Source of the DNA: an uncultured Desulfobacter sp.
GTDB taxonomy: Bacteria; Desulfobacterota; Desulfobacteria; Desulfobacterales; Desulfobacteraceae
NCBI RefSeq assembly: GCF_963666675.1
Contig: NZ_OY762929.1
Coordinates: 2,480,001 to 2,544,000, forward strand
Length of the DNA stretch: 64,000 bases
Direction: 5' to 3'
The notes beneath the pieces were generated by a model that was not told the origin of the DNA, searched no databases, and worked only from the letters and a program-made list of their open reading frames with translations. A program made the translations under genes and the position numbers. Of this stretch, positions 54,572-62,656 are shown one piece after another. How positions within the stretch are numbered: the stretch's first letter is position 1; each line of letters opens with the position of its first letter.

Positions 54572-55229
54572 AACAAATTGGACCAAAACAAGAAACCCCA
54601 AATTTGACAAAGATGGTGCACGTCACATGGACCGGATCGCCAAGACGGCATTTAAACCTATCTATCCGGTGATTGCCAAAAATGCCATTGATGTTACCGG
54701 CGTGATGCGGGGCCGGTGCCTGGACATGGGCACAGGCCCCGGTATGCTGGCCATTGCCGTGGCAAACGCTGCGCCTGATATGGCGGTGACCGCCTTTGAC
54801 TTTAGCGATGACGCCCTGGAAATTGCCCGGGAAAATATTCGTGAGGCGGGCCTTGAAGGCCAGGTAACCACTGCAGCTGGCGATGTGCATGCCATGCCCT
54901 TTGAAACCGGGGAATTTGATCTCATTGTCAGCCGGGGATCCATGTTTTTCTGGGCGGATTTGGAAGATGCGTTCAGCCAAATTTTAAGGGTCCTTTCCCC
55001 AGGTGGCAAAACCTATATCGGCGGGGGATTCGGAAGTCGTGAGCTCAAAGCCCACGTCATCCAGGAGATGGCCAAGATCGATCCCTCCTGGGACTGCTAC
55101 GCCAAGAAGAAAAGCGGCGGCGACGGCATCAGGCGGTTTGAACGTATGTTTGATGAACTTAACTGCAGCGACTACCAGATCATTGATGATGACACAGGTT
55201 TCTGGATTGTGCTGTCGAACATGGCCTAG
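54564..55229 (+). CDS. class I SAM-dependent methyltransferase
   Basis: 221 residues; its ATG overlaps the fusion gene's stop by 8 bp. SAM loop LDMGTGPGMLAIAVA (about 52-66), acidic end AFDFSDDALEIA, GDVHAMPF, and FDLIVSRGSMFFW. Substrate unknown. Last gene of the operon. It could methylate the imported molecule or the fusion protein's product. Confidence 0.88.
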   Translation: MTETNWTKTRNPKFDKDGARHMDRIAKTAFKPIYPVIAKNAIDVTGVMRGRCLDMGTGPGMLAIAVANAAPDMAVTAFDFSDDALEIARENIREAGLEGQVTTAAGDVHAMPFETGEFDLIVSRGSMFFWADLEDAFSQILRVLSPGGKTYIGGGFGSRELKAHVIQEMAKIDPSWDCYAKKKSGGDGIRRFERMFDELNCSDYQIIDDDTGFWIVLSNMA

Positions 55230-55370
55230 GCTTATGTGATCCTAACCTGGAATCTCAATGCCTCCTTGAGTTTTTGTATCGATATTGTTATTCTTTTTTT
55301 ACGCTTTCATTGTGTATTAAACCACCTGAATCAATAAATTATTTTTAGATAAGTTTAATGTGTGCTGCCT

Positions 55371-55400
55371 TTTTGGGGCTTGTTTTATCAAGCCCCAAAA
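55371..55400 (+). promoter_or_regulatory. 12-bp hairpin in the leader of the adenine deaminase gene
   Basis: TTTTGGGGCTTG / CAAGCCCCAAAA with a 6-base loop, ending 33 bp before ATG 55434. There is no T-run after it on either strand. It may be a transcript-end or leader element. A purine-responsive role would be speculation. Confidence 0.45.
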
Positions 55401-55433
55401 GTAGTCAGGCACAAGCGTAATAAGGAGATCTAT

Positions 55434-56441
55434 ATGGATATGAATGCATTTATTCTGGGGATTCCCAAAGCGGAACTGCATCTTCATATTGAAGGGACCT
55501 TGGAGCCTGAGACATTGTTTCGCCTGGCCAAAAGAAACAATATTTCCATTAAGTTCGATTCTGTGGACGAACTGCGGCAGGCCTATCAGTTCAATAACCT
55601 GCAGTCTTTTTTGGATATTTATTACGCAGGCGCAGGCGTCCTTCAAAATGAGAGCGATTTTTACGAACTGACATGGGAATATCTGCTCAAGGCAAAAGAT
55701 CAAAACGTCCGTCACGTTGAAATCTTTTTTGATCCCCAGACCCATACCGAGCGGGGCATTGCCTTTGAAACGGTCATCACCGGGATTTATCAGGCGTTGT
55801 TGGATGGGGCCCGGGATCTGGATATCTCCTTTTGCCTGATCATGTGTTTTTTACGTCATCTGTCCGAACCCGAGGCGATGGAAACCCTCTCCCAGGCTTT
55901 GGAATTCAAAGATAAGATTACGGCTGTGGGCCTTGATTCCTCCGAAACCGGGCATCCACCGTCCAAATTCAGTCGTGTTTTTGAAAAAGCACGAAAAGAG
56001 GGCTTTATAACCGTGGCCCATGCCGGAGAGGAGGGGCCGCCGGAATATATATGGGAAGCCCTTGATGATCTTAAAGTCCAACGTATTGATCATGGGGTGA
56101 GAGCCCTTGAAGACACCTCGCTTATCAATGAACTCAAACACCGGCAAATCCCGTTAACGGTATGCCCCCTCTCCAATATTAAGCTGTGTGTGTTTGAAGA
56201 GATGAAAGAACATAATTTTAAGCAACTGTTTGACCAGGGCCTTTGCCTGACGGTCAATTCAGATGATCCTGCATACTTTGGAGGATATGTTGCTGAAAAT
56301 TATCTGGCCGTACAAAACGCGTTTCAGCTGACGCCGAACGATATTGCGCAGCTGGCGATCAACTCTTTTAATGCGTCTTTTATCAGCCGGGATAAAAAAG
56401 AGTCCTATATTGATCAGATAAATAGATTTATGGCGGAATAA
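55434..56441 (+). CDS. adenine deaminase (adenosine-deaminase family)
   Basis: 335 residues from ATG 55434 with AAGGAG seven bases upstream; a frame to 55362 has no site. Zinc-hydrolase TIM barrel: ELHLHIEGTLEPE (metal-binding His pair at 17 and 19), AHAGEEG (His and catalytic Glu), RIDHGVRA and VNSDDPAYF (metal Asp). The LHLHIEGTLE start and DSSETGHPPSKF are typical of the adenine-deaminase branch rather than adenosine deaminase. It converts adenine to hypoxanthine in purine salvage. The following non-coding DNA leads to the IS66 insertion. Confidence 0.88.
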   Translation: MDMNAFILGIPKAELHLHIEGTLEPETLFRLAKRNNISIKFDSVDELRQAYQFNNLQSFLDIYYAGAGVLQNESDFYELTWEYLLKAKDQNVRHVEIFFDPQTHTERGIAFETVITGIYQALLDGARDLDISFCLIMCFLRHLSEPEAMETLSQALEFKDKITAVGLDSSETGHPPSKFSRVFEKARKEGFITVAHAGEEGPPEYIWEALDDLKVQRIDHGVRALEDTSLINELKHRQIPLTVCPLSNIKLCVFEEMKEHNFKQLFDQGLCLTVNSDDPAYFGGYVAENYLAVQNAFQLTPNDIAQLAINSFNASFISRDKKESYIDQINRFMAE

Positions 56442-56511
56442 ACCAACACCTTTTAAACGTATCATCACCGGCCCCGGCGCTTTGTCTTAAAGGAAAATAT
56501 TGTTTACGGGC

Positions 56512-56666
56512 ATGAAAATAAAACAGTCTTTGTTCAACGGCTTTCAAGCTGTGCTGACCATTTTCTTTGTGCTGCCGTGGTCAAATTCGTTTGTATGTGC
56601 ACAGGATCAAGGGCGGCTCAATATTTTGGTCATCAATTCCTGTCAACAACCAACAGCCGAAACATA
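56512..56666 (+). pseudogene. N-terminal remnant of a sensor protein, cut off by IS66
   Basis: From ATG 56512, 49 codons: a signal-anchor helix (TIFFVLPWSNSFVC) and the start of a LNILVINS-type binding domain, as found in sensors with an ABC-substrate-like periplasmic domain. It ends in the left target duplication. Across the insertion the flanking DNA joins to a receiver domain in another frame, so the gene was already broken before IS66 landed. Confidence 0.6.
56659..56666. repeat. 8-bp target-site duplication of IS66 (left)
   Basis: GAAACATA at 56659-56666 and again at 59022-59029, immediately outside the two inverted repeats. Eight bases is the IS66 standard. The perfect match means the element arrived recently. 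Confidence 0.93.
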
Positions 56667-56745
56667 GTAAGCGATATTTAAACCCCATCTACCGCCACGC
56701 CCAGCGAGCCCATATAATGCCTCCAAACTAAAAGGAGGCGACCCC

Positions 56746-57066
56746 ATGCCAAGATCAAGAAAAGCAACAAATGAAAGACTTAGCAGTTACTGGAAATCAA
56801 ACATCGAACGCTGGGAGGCATCAGGGCTGACCCAGACAGAATATTGCAGACGCAATGACCTGTCCAAGGACAGGTTCACATATTGGAAAAGAAAATTTAA
56901 AGGACAGGATCGTCCTGTGGAATTCATCCAGTTGCCGATGCCTGCCAATATTCATACGACCGGGTTGAAGTTGAACCTTGGTCAGGGGGTACAAATAGAA
57001 ATCCCGGACGGTTTCACCAGCGAGACGCTTGAAAGGGTTCTTGCAGCCTTGAGAGCTATCTCATGA
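56746..57066 (+). CDS. tnpA: IS66 accessory protein TnpA
   Basis: 106 residues. The N-terminal helix-turn-helix region (RLSSYWKSNIERWEASGLT) continues TQTEYCRRNDL..FTYWKRKF, the characteristic IS66 orf1 pattern. AGGAGGCGACCCC precedes ATG. Overlaps tnpB by 4 bp. Confidence 0.92.
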   Translation: MPRSRKATNERLSSYWKSNIERWEASGLTQTEYCRRNDLSKDRFTYWKRKFKGQDRPVEFIQLPMPANIHTTGLKLNLGQGVQIEIPDGFTSETLERVLAALRAIS

Positions 57067-57410
57067 TGAACTTTCCACCAGACACAAAAGTCTATCTGGC
57101 TGTGGGTACTACTGACATGCGCAAAGCGATTAACGGCCTTTCCATTATCGTAAGCGAACGAATGCAGTTGGATATATTTTCAGGGTCCCTGTTTGTGTTC
57201 TGCAACCGAGCACAAACCATTTTAAAAATTTTATACTGGGATAAAAACGGTTTTTGCCTGTGGCAAAAGCGTCTTGAAAAAGACCGGTTCAAATGGCCGA
57301 ATTCACCAAAAGATGTCATGGATATTACAAGCCGGGAACTGACCTGGCTGGTCGATGGACTGAATATAAATCAGGCTCATAAGCCCCTAAAATACTCTAT
57401 GATTTTTTAG
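57063..57410 (+). CDS. tnpB: IS66 accessory protein TnpB
   Basis: 115 residues. The IS66 Orf2 motif VYLAVGTTDMRKAINGLS and LFVFCNRAQTILKILYWD..GFCLWQKRLEK are intact. ATG at 57063 overlaps the tnpA stop (ATGA); ATG 57066 is a possible alternative. Confidence 0.93.
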   Translation: MMNFPPDTKVYLAVGTTDMRKAINGLSIIVSERMQLDIFSGSLFVFCNRAQTILKILYWDKNGFCLWQKRLEKDRFKWPNSPKDVMDITSRELTWLVDGLNINQAHKPLKYSMIF

Positions 57411-57454
57411 GCGAAAAACTATAAAAAACCCCTTGGTTATGGTATATACAGCCC

Positions 57455-58999
57455 ATGACAAGAGACACTCTCAAAGATGCTGAAAGCCTGGATGAAGTCA
57501 AAGAAATCGCTCTGAATTTGTTTGATGAAAACATAATTCTTCAAGAGCAGATTAAATCCCTCCAGGACAGACTTTTTGGTCGTAAATCAGAAAAAACGCC
57601 CAAAGATGGCGAACAAATGTCTCTTTTTGATATGCCGGAACCCGATCTTTCGATTCTGAATGAAGATGATACCGTCACCATTACAGAGCATTCCCGCAAA
57701 AAACGCGGCCGCAAACCACTGACCGCAGATCTTCCCCGTGTCGATGTTGTTCATAAACTCAGTGAGAATGACAGAAAATGCGATTGCGGCTGCTTGAAAG
57801 ATAAAATCGGTGAAGAAGTCTCTGAGCAGCTTGATTACATCCCAGCCAAGGTTCGGGTGATTAGAAATATCCGGTATAAATACGCCTGTAAAAATTGCGA
57901 GGGGGTTGAAGATGAAGGCCCCACCGTATCTATTGCCAGGATGCCGGATCAGATTATTCCCAAAAGTATTGCCACTCCGGGACTGCTTGCCCATATCCTG
58001 ACCGCCAAATTTGCAGATGCTTTGCCGTTTTATCGTCAAGAAAAGCATTTTGCCAGAATCGGCATTGAGCTTGCCAGATCAACCATGTGTAAATGGGGCA
58101 TGAAAGTGGCAGATGCCTGTGAAATTATCATCGGCATGATGAAGGACGACATCCTGGCCAACCCCATGATTGGTATTGATGAAACTCCTCTCCAAGTTTT
58201 AAAGGGACCACGGAAATCCAAATCTTATATGTGGATTTTCAGGGGTGGACCACCAGACAAGCCGATTATCCTGTTCGAATATCACCCGACACGGTCTGGG
58301 GATGTGGTTTCAACATTTTTGAACGGTTATAAGGGCATCGTCCAGACGGACGGATATGCTGGGTATGATTTCCTGGATACCAAAAAAGATATTGTTCATG
58401 TTGGGTGCTGGGTTCATGCTCGTCGGAAGTTTAAAGAGGTAACAAAAGCGCTTGGCAACAAGGCAAATTCTTCCGGAAATGCCGGTTCGGCATTGTTGTA
58501 TATCAGCAAGCTTTATAAAATTGAAAAAGAAGCACGGGAACAAGGGTTTTCTGCGGAACAATTGTACAATAAGAGACAATCCCAGGCGGTTCCAATTCTT
58601 ACCGAGTTTAAGAAGTGGCTTGATGATAGAGTAAACAAGGTTCCTCCCAAAAGCCTGCTTGGCAAGGCGATCAATTATACCATCGGCCAATGGCCCCGAT
58701 TGGTCCAATACACAACTGAAGGGTTCATTCGACCGGACAACAATTTGGTTGAAAATGCCATCCGGCCTTTTGTCATCGGTCGTAAAAACTGGCTGTTTTC
58801 TGATACGGTTCAAGGTGCAAAGGCGAGTGCGGCAATTTACAGTTTGATAGAGACTGCAAAATCCAATGGACTGGAACCGTACTGGTATCTCAAGTACCTG
58901 TTTCAGCATCTGCCTGAGGCAATGACAAATGATGATTTTCAAGCGTTGCTCCCCTATAATGTGAAAAAAGAAAAAATTTCTGAATCTGTCCCGTGTTGA
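57455..58999 (+). CDS. tnpC: IS66 transposase TnpC
   Basis: 514 residues with an N-terminal leucine-rich coiled coil (FDENIILQEQIKSLQDRLFG), a zinc-binding region (CDCGC and CKNC), the DDE core with IGIDETPLQVL and QTDGYAGYDFL, and the C-terminal catalytic Glu in NLVENAIRPFVIGRKNWLF. Full length, no breaks. Confidence 0.93.
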   Translation: MTRDTLKDAESLDEVKEIALNLFDENIILQEQIKSLQDRLFGRKSEKTPKDGEQMSLFDMPEPDLSILNEDDTVTITEHSRKKRGRKPLTADLPRVDVVHKLSENDRKCDCGCLKDKIGEEVSEQLDYIPAKVRVIRNIRYKYACKNCEGVEDEGPTVSIARMPDQIIPKSIATPGLLAHILTAKFADALPFYRQEKHFARIGIELARSTMCKWGMKVADACEIIIGMMKDDILANPMIGIDETPLQVLKGPRKSKSYMWIFRGGPPDKPIILFEYHPTRSGDVVSTFLNGYKGIVQTDGYAGYDFLDTKKDIVHVGCWVHARRKFKEVTKALGNKANSSGNAGSALLYISKLYKIEKEAREQGFSAEQLYNKRQSQAVPILTEFKKWLDDRVNKVPPKSLLGKAINYTIGQWPRLVQYTTEGFIRPDNNLVENAIRPFVIGRKNWLFSDTVQGAKASAAIYSLIETAKSNGLEPYWYLKYLFQHLPEAMTNDDFQALLPYNVKKEKISESVPC

Positions 59000-59021
59000 G
59001 TGGGGTTAAAACACCGCTTAC

Positions 59022-59463
59022 GAAACATAAAAAATTATCCAGTGCAATCATTGAAGAAAATGTTCGCCGGGCAATCGAAAAAATAAAAGGCAGCCAAATC
59101 CTCCTGGTTGAAGATAATGAGATCAACCAGGAAGTGATTCAAGCACTTTTAGTCCCCAGCAATATTCGTGTGGAAACAGGCGCCAATGGACTGCAATTGC
59201 TTGATATAATAGAGGATGATGGATTTGGCGGTGTTTTGATGGACTGCCGGATGCCGGTCATGGATGGGTATGAAGCCACCCGGGAAATCCGGGTCCAGGA
59301 AAAATTTAAATATTTACCCGTCCTTGCCATCACTGCCAATGCCATGGTGGGGGACAGGCAAAAGGTGCTGGACGCCGGCATGAACGATCATATTGCCAAA
59401 CCCATGGACCCGGACAAAATGTTTTTGACCATGGCCAAGTGGATCCCAGGGAAAAACATTTAA
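59022..59463 (+). pseudogene. C-terminal receiver domain of a hybrid kinase, cut off by IS66
   Basis: After the right target duplication the frame reads a linker and a full receiver domain: ILLVEDNEINQEV, phosphoacceptor Asp in VLMDCRMPVMDGYEATR, ILAITANAM, and HIAKPMDPDKM. In typical hybrid kinases it is preceded by an HATPase and often another receiver; none is here. Its own in-frame start would lie inside the IS. Probably not expressed as a functional kinase. Confidence 0.75.
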
Positions 59464-59482
59464 TGACGGAACCTTGTCCCCC

Positions 59483-60013
59483 TTACTCTTGATAATAGCG
59501 GTCTTTTTCACTGTAAATACAGCCGCAATACTGCTGGCGGTACATGTCCAGGGCTTTTGAGGTCTCTATGCCCTGTTTCCAGCCTTCACGAAAATCCTGG
59601 TAAATGAATTTCAACCCGTATTGTTTGGCAAGGCTTTGGCCGATTTCCGTGATCAGGGCATGGTTCTGGAATTTTGAATAGAGCAGGGTGGTGGTAAAGC
59701 CGTCAAATTTGCCTTTTTTGGCAACCAGGGCACTGGCTTTAAGTCGCGCGTGATAGCAGTATCTGCATCTATTCTGTTCCCTGAATGTAACGGCGCGCAA
59801 AAATTCTTCAAGTTCGTACCCCTTTTGCCATATCATTTTCAGATTCATCTGATCGGCATAGGCCTGCAAGGTTTCTTCTCGTTTCATGCACTCGGTGAAC
59901 GGATGAATATTGTGCCGGTAAAAATAGCCCATAACCTCCATATCCATGCCCCGCAACACCTCAAGGGGATATATGGTGCACGGGCCGCAGCAGGCGTGCA
60001 GAAGAACTCTCAC
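59483..60013 (-). CDS. queH: epoxyqueuosine reductase QueH
   Basis: 176 residues from GTG 60013 (overlapping the yggS stop, GTGA). DUF208 family, the non-cobalamin replacement of QueG that makes queuosine in tRNA. All Cys motifs are present: HACCGPC (near 7), RCRYCYHARL, and YCGCIYSE at the C-terminus, which bind an Fe-S cluster and iron. It ends next to the broken receiver gene on the opposite strand. Confidence 0.92.
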   Translation of the reverse strand: MRVLLHACCGPCTIYPLEVLRGMDMEVMGYFYRHNIHPFTECMKREETLQAYADQMNLKMIWQKGYELEEFLRAVTFREQNRCRYCYHARLKASALVAKKGKFDGFTTTLLYSKFQNHALITEIGQSLAKQYGLKFIYQDFREGWKQGIETSKALDMYRQQYCGCIYSEKDRYYQE

Positions 60014-60699
60014 AATCTTGCTCCAAAGATGGCGGTACCCACGCGCACCAGGGTTGCCCCTTCTTCAACTGCCACGGCAAAATCGTTGCTCATGCCCATG
60101 GATAAATGGGTCATGTCCGTATGGGGAAGGTTGAGTCGGTCAATATCTTTGCTGAGCTGTTTGAGCTGTTTGAAATAATCTCTTGCCTCTTCCGGGTCAT
60201 CGAAAAAGGGGGGCATGCACATCAGTCCGGAAACATGCAGGTTATCAAATTGGCTGACCTGTTTTGCGATCTCCACAATTTCGTTTTCCCGGGCACCGGA
60301 TTTGGTTGTTTCCCGGGCAATATTTACCTGGAGCAGAATATCCTGGGTTTTGCCTATTTTTTCAGCCTGGCGGTTGATCTCCTTGGCCAGTTTGACCTTA
60401 TCCACGGTGTGAATCAGGTCAAAATACTTGACCGCAAATTTGGCTTTGTTGGATTGAAGATGTCCGATAAAATGCCAGGTGGCCGACTCCCTGCCAAGGA
60501 TGTCGATTTTTTCCATGGCTTCCTGGATGTAATTTTCTCCAAAGTCCCTGTGCCCTGCGTCAATGGCCTCTTGGATCATGTCGGACGGTTTTCTTTTGCT
60601 CACGGCAATAAGGGTCACATCGGATGCATTCCGCCCGCTTTTTTGCGCGGCGGCAAAAATTTTATCATGAATTTTTTTTATTTTGGATTGAATCTGCAT
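60010..60699 (-). CDS. YggS/PLPBP family pyridoxal-phosphate homeostasis protein
   Basis: 229 residues. Single-domain alanine-racemase fold: LIAVSKRKPSDMIQEA (PLP lysine in VSKR), FGENYIQEA, WHFIGHLQSNK and SMGMSNDFAVAVEEGATLVRVGTAIFG. It binds PLP and buffers it. It lies between Maf and QueH, a common anaerobe-type cluster. Confidence 0.93.
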   Translation of the reverse strand: MQIQSKIKKIHDKIFAAAQKSGRNASDVTLIAVSKRKPSDMIQEAIDAGHRDFGENYIQEAMEKIDILGRESATWHFIGHLQSNKAKFAVKYFDLIHTVDKVKLAKEINRQAEKIGKTQDILLQVNIARETTKSGARENEIVEIAKQVSQFDNLHVSGLMCMPPFFDDPEEARDYFKQLKQLSKDIDRLNLPHTDMTHLSMGMSNDFAVAVEEGATLVRVGTAIFGARL

Positions 60700-60705
60700 G
60701 ACTAT

Positions 60706-61308
60706 TTATTCTTTCTTAAAACTGATTGCCCCTAAAGATGTCAGGGCATCAATGAGTTCACACACGGGCAGGCCCACAACGTTGGTATAGGAGCCGGATA
60801 TCTCTTTGACCAGAAAGGCGCCAATACCTTGAATACCATACCCTCCGGCCTTGTCATAGGGCTCGTTGGTGCCTGCGTACCAGTTGATTTCATCACTGGA
60901 CAAGTCCTTAAACCGTACCTGGGTGTTTACAACCCGGGTCACCACGTCATCTCCCTTGGCTTTCATAATGGTGAAGGCTGTGAATACATTGTGTTTTCTG
61001 TTGCTGAGCCGGCTTAACATACTCTTGGCCTGCTGGTGGCCGACAGGTTTTCCTAAAATGGTATTATCAAGGGCCACAATCGTGTCCGCGCCGATGATCC
61101 AGGCGTCAGGATAGCTGGGTGCCACGGCCTGGGCCTTTATTTTGGACAACAAACTAACATAATTTTCTGGGGCGATACCCACATCAACTTTAGACTCATC
61201 GATATCCGCCACATGAATTTTAAAATCTATACCTGCCTGGGTCATCAGTTCTTTTCTGCGCGGTGAGCCCGAGGCAAGAATAATTTCTTCTTTGTTTATA
61301 TGTTTCAT
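60706..61308 (-). CDS. maf: Maf family nucleoside-triphosphate pyrophosphatase
   Basis: 200 residues. LASGSPRRKELMTQAG (start), IGADTIVAL, LGKPVGHQQAKSML and GYGIQGIGA. Hydrolyses non-canonical dTTP/UTP-type nucleotides. First gene of the minus-strand run maf-yggS-queH. Confidence 0.93.
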   Translation of the reverse strand: MKHINKEEIILASGSPRRKELMTQAGIDFKIHVADIDESKVDVGIAPENYVSLLSKIKAQAVAPSYPDAWIIGADTIVALDNTILGKPVGHQQAKSMLSRLSNRKHNVFTAFTIMKAKGDDVVTRVVNTQVRFKDLSSDEINWYAGTNEPYDKAGGYGIQGIGAFLVKEISGSYTNVVGLPVCELIDALTSLGAISFKKE

Positions 61309-61420
61309 GGCCCCCTATGTATCACAATTGGTGGCCATTCAGAAACCGCCTTTTTGGCAAAATTGTTTCATTGAATGTTATTTTAAGGTTGGAAATGCGG
61401 GGGGCTCCGCTAAAAAAAGC

Positions 61421-61528
61421 TTAAGCATAGCTGTTTTGAAAAACGACATATTGATTTTTCGTCTTTTTGGCCTCGTACACGGCTTTATCTGCGCACTGCA
61501 AAAGTGTTTCGGCGTCATCTGCTGAAGA
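61421..61528 (-). pseudogene. C-terminal remnant of a GGDEF (diguanylate cyclase) gene
   Basis: Minus-strand codons read DDAETLLQCADKAVYEAKKT then KNQYVVF to a stop at 61421. This is the C-terminal end of a GGDEF domain (LL..AD.AlY.AK). A stop codon lies immediately upstream and no GGDEF motif is found between it and rsmE. It marks a deleted regulator gene. Confidence 0.7.
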
Positions 61529-61656
61529 TTATGATGTGTCATAATACCTTGTATTCAAAGATTAAAATTATACGGTATCTTCCAGGGTAAAACAAATGCA
61601 TTCTCCAGGTATGTCCGTCCTTGACAGGATTTTTACGGTAGTGGTACATGTGAAAC

Positions 61657-62400
61657 ATGCAGAAATTTTTAATTGATAAAGACGCGTTAGGCGCGGGCAG
61701 GGTCCTCATCCAGGGCCAGGATGCCAAACACATATGCAAGGTGCTCAGGCTAAAGCCCAAAGATACCGTTTCCATGACCGACGGCCATGGTACCGACTTT
61801 ACAGGGTGCATAGAAAAAGCCGCTTTGGACTGTGTGGAAGTGTCAATATTAACCGAGCAGAAAAGCCACACCGAGTCCGCCCTTGATCTGACCTTGTGTA
61901 CGGCCATGCTTAAACACAACAAGATGGATGAGATCATCAAACAGATTACCCAGCTTGGGGTAACCCGCTGGATTCCTTTCTATTGCAAAAGATCCATACC
62001 ATTGTCGGGCCAAAAAAGGGAGACAAAGCAGATTGAGCGGTGGCAGACCATTGCCAGAGAATCTTTGAAGCAGTGCCGGCGATCCCGTCTTGTGGACATT
62101 ATGCCGCCCATGGATTTTCAACAGGTTCTGGACTTTTCAAAGGGGTGTTCCCATCGATTTGCCTTCTGGGAAGCCTCGGATCACCCCCTTGCCGGAACCA
62201 TTTTCCATGGGGCCGGCAAAGCGGTTATCCTGATCGGGCCCGAAGGGGGATTCGAGGCGCAGGAGATCCAGGATGCCGTTGACGCAGGGTTTACAAGCTA
62301 TTCCCTTGGACCCAGAATCCTGAGGGCTGAAACGGCTGCAGTCTCGGCCTGTGCGTTAATTCAGTATCTGCTGGGTGATATGGGCGGGGCCTGGGAATAA
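61657..62400 (+). CDS. rsmE: 16S rRNA (uracil1498-N3)-methyltransferase RsmE
   Basis: 247 residues. An N-terminal PUA-like domain (KHICKVLRLKPKDTV) is followed by the SPOUT knot (AMLKHNKMDEIIKQITQLGV, LIGPEGGF and LGPRILRAETAAVSA). Methylates U1498 of 16S rRNA. No strong ribosome site is seen for ATG 61657. Confidence 0.92.
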   Translation: MQKFLIDKDALGAGRVLIQGQDAKHICKVLRLKPKDTVSMTDGHGTDFTGCIEKAALDCVEVSILTEQKSHTESALDLTLCTAMLKHNKMDEIIKQITQLGVTRWIPFYCKRSIPLSGQKRETKQIERWQTIARESLKQCRRSRLVDIMPPMDFQQVLDFSKGCSHRFAFWEASDHPLAGTIFHGAGKAVILIGPEGGFEAQEIQDAVDAGFTSYSLGPRILRAETAAVSACALIQYLLGDMGGAWE

Positions 62401-62475
62401 CATTCTTAATGCGGTTCTAATTTTTTGCTTGACTTGAACGGCCAAAGAACATATAAAAGCTGACGTTGTTGACGT

Positions 62476-62551
62476 GCCCAGGTAGCTCAGTCGGTAGAGC
62501 AGGGGACTGAAAATCCCCGTGTCAGCAGTTCAATTCTGTTCCTGGGCACCA
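62476..62551 (+). tRNA. tRNA-Phe (GAA)
   Basis: 76 nt cloverleaf: acceptor GCCCAGG/CCTGGGC, D-arm GCTC/GAGC, anticodon stem GGGGA/TCCCC with loop CTGAAAA (anticodon GAA, Phe), T-arm with TTCAATTC, discriminator A then encoded CCA. The D-stem and T-stem pair correctly. Confidence 0.97.
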
Positions 62552-62558
62552 CGATTAT

Positions 62559-62594
62559 AAAAGCTTTCAGCGGTCTTCGTTGAAGGCTTTTTTG
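62559..62594 (+). terminator. intrinsic terminator after tRNA-Phe
   Basis: AAAAGCTTTCAGCG pairs with CGTTGAAGGCTTTT including two G-U pairs, then a T-run. It ends the tRNA transcript 8 bp after CCA. Confidence 0.8.
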
Positions 62595-62656
62595 CTTTTA
62601 AAATTTCTTGCAAAAAACGTCCATACAATTTTTTTTTAAAACGGTTTCATGAAGCG

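Larger units (their letters stand above)
56667..59021 (+). mobile_element. complete IS66-family insertion sequence
   Basis: 2355 bp bounded by imperfect terminal inverted repeats starting GTAAGCG on both sides (left at 56667; right, read from the outside in, at 59021; both continue with ..TTTAACCCCA). Three genes tnpA, tnpB and tnpC lie inside with no frameshifts, and a direct duplication GAAACATA flanks it. It should be able to transpose. Confidence 0.93.

Noticed and set aside
55371..55400. Hairpin before the adenine deaminase gene as a terminator
   Set aside because: No T-run follows on either strand, so it is listed only as a hairpin.
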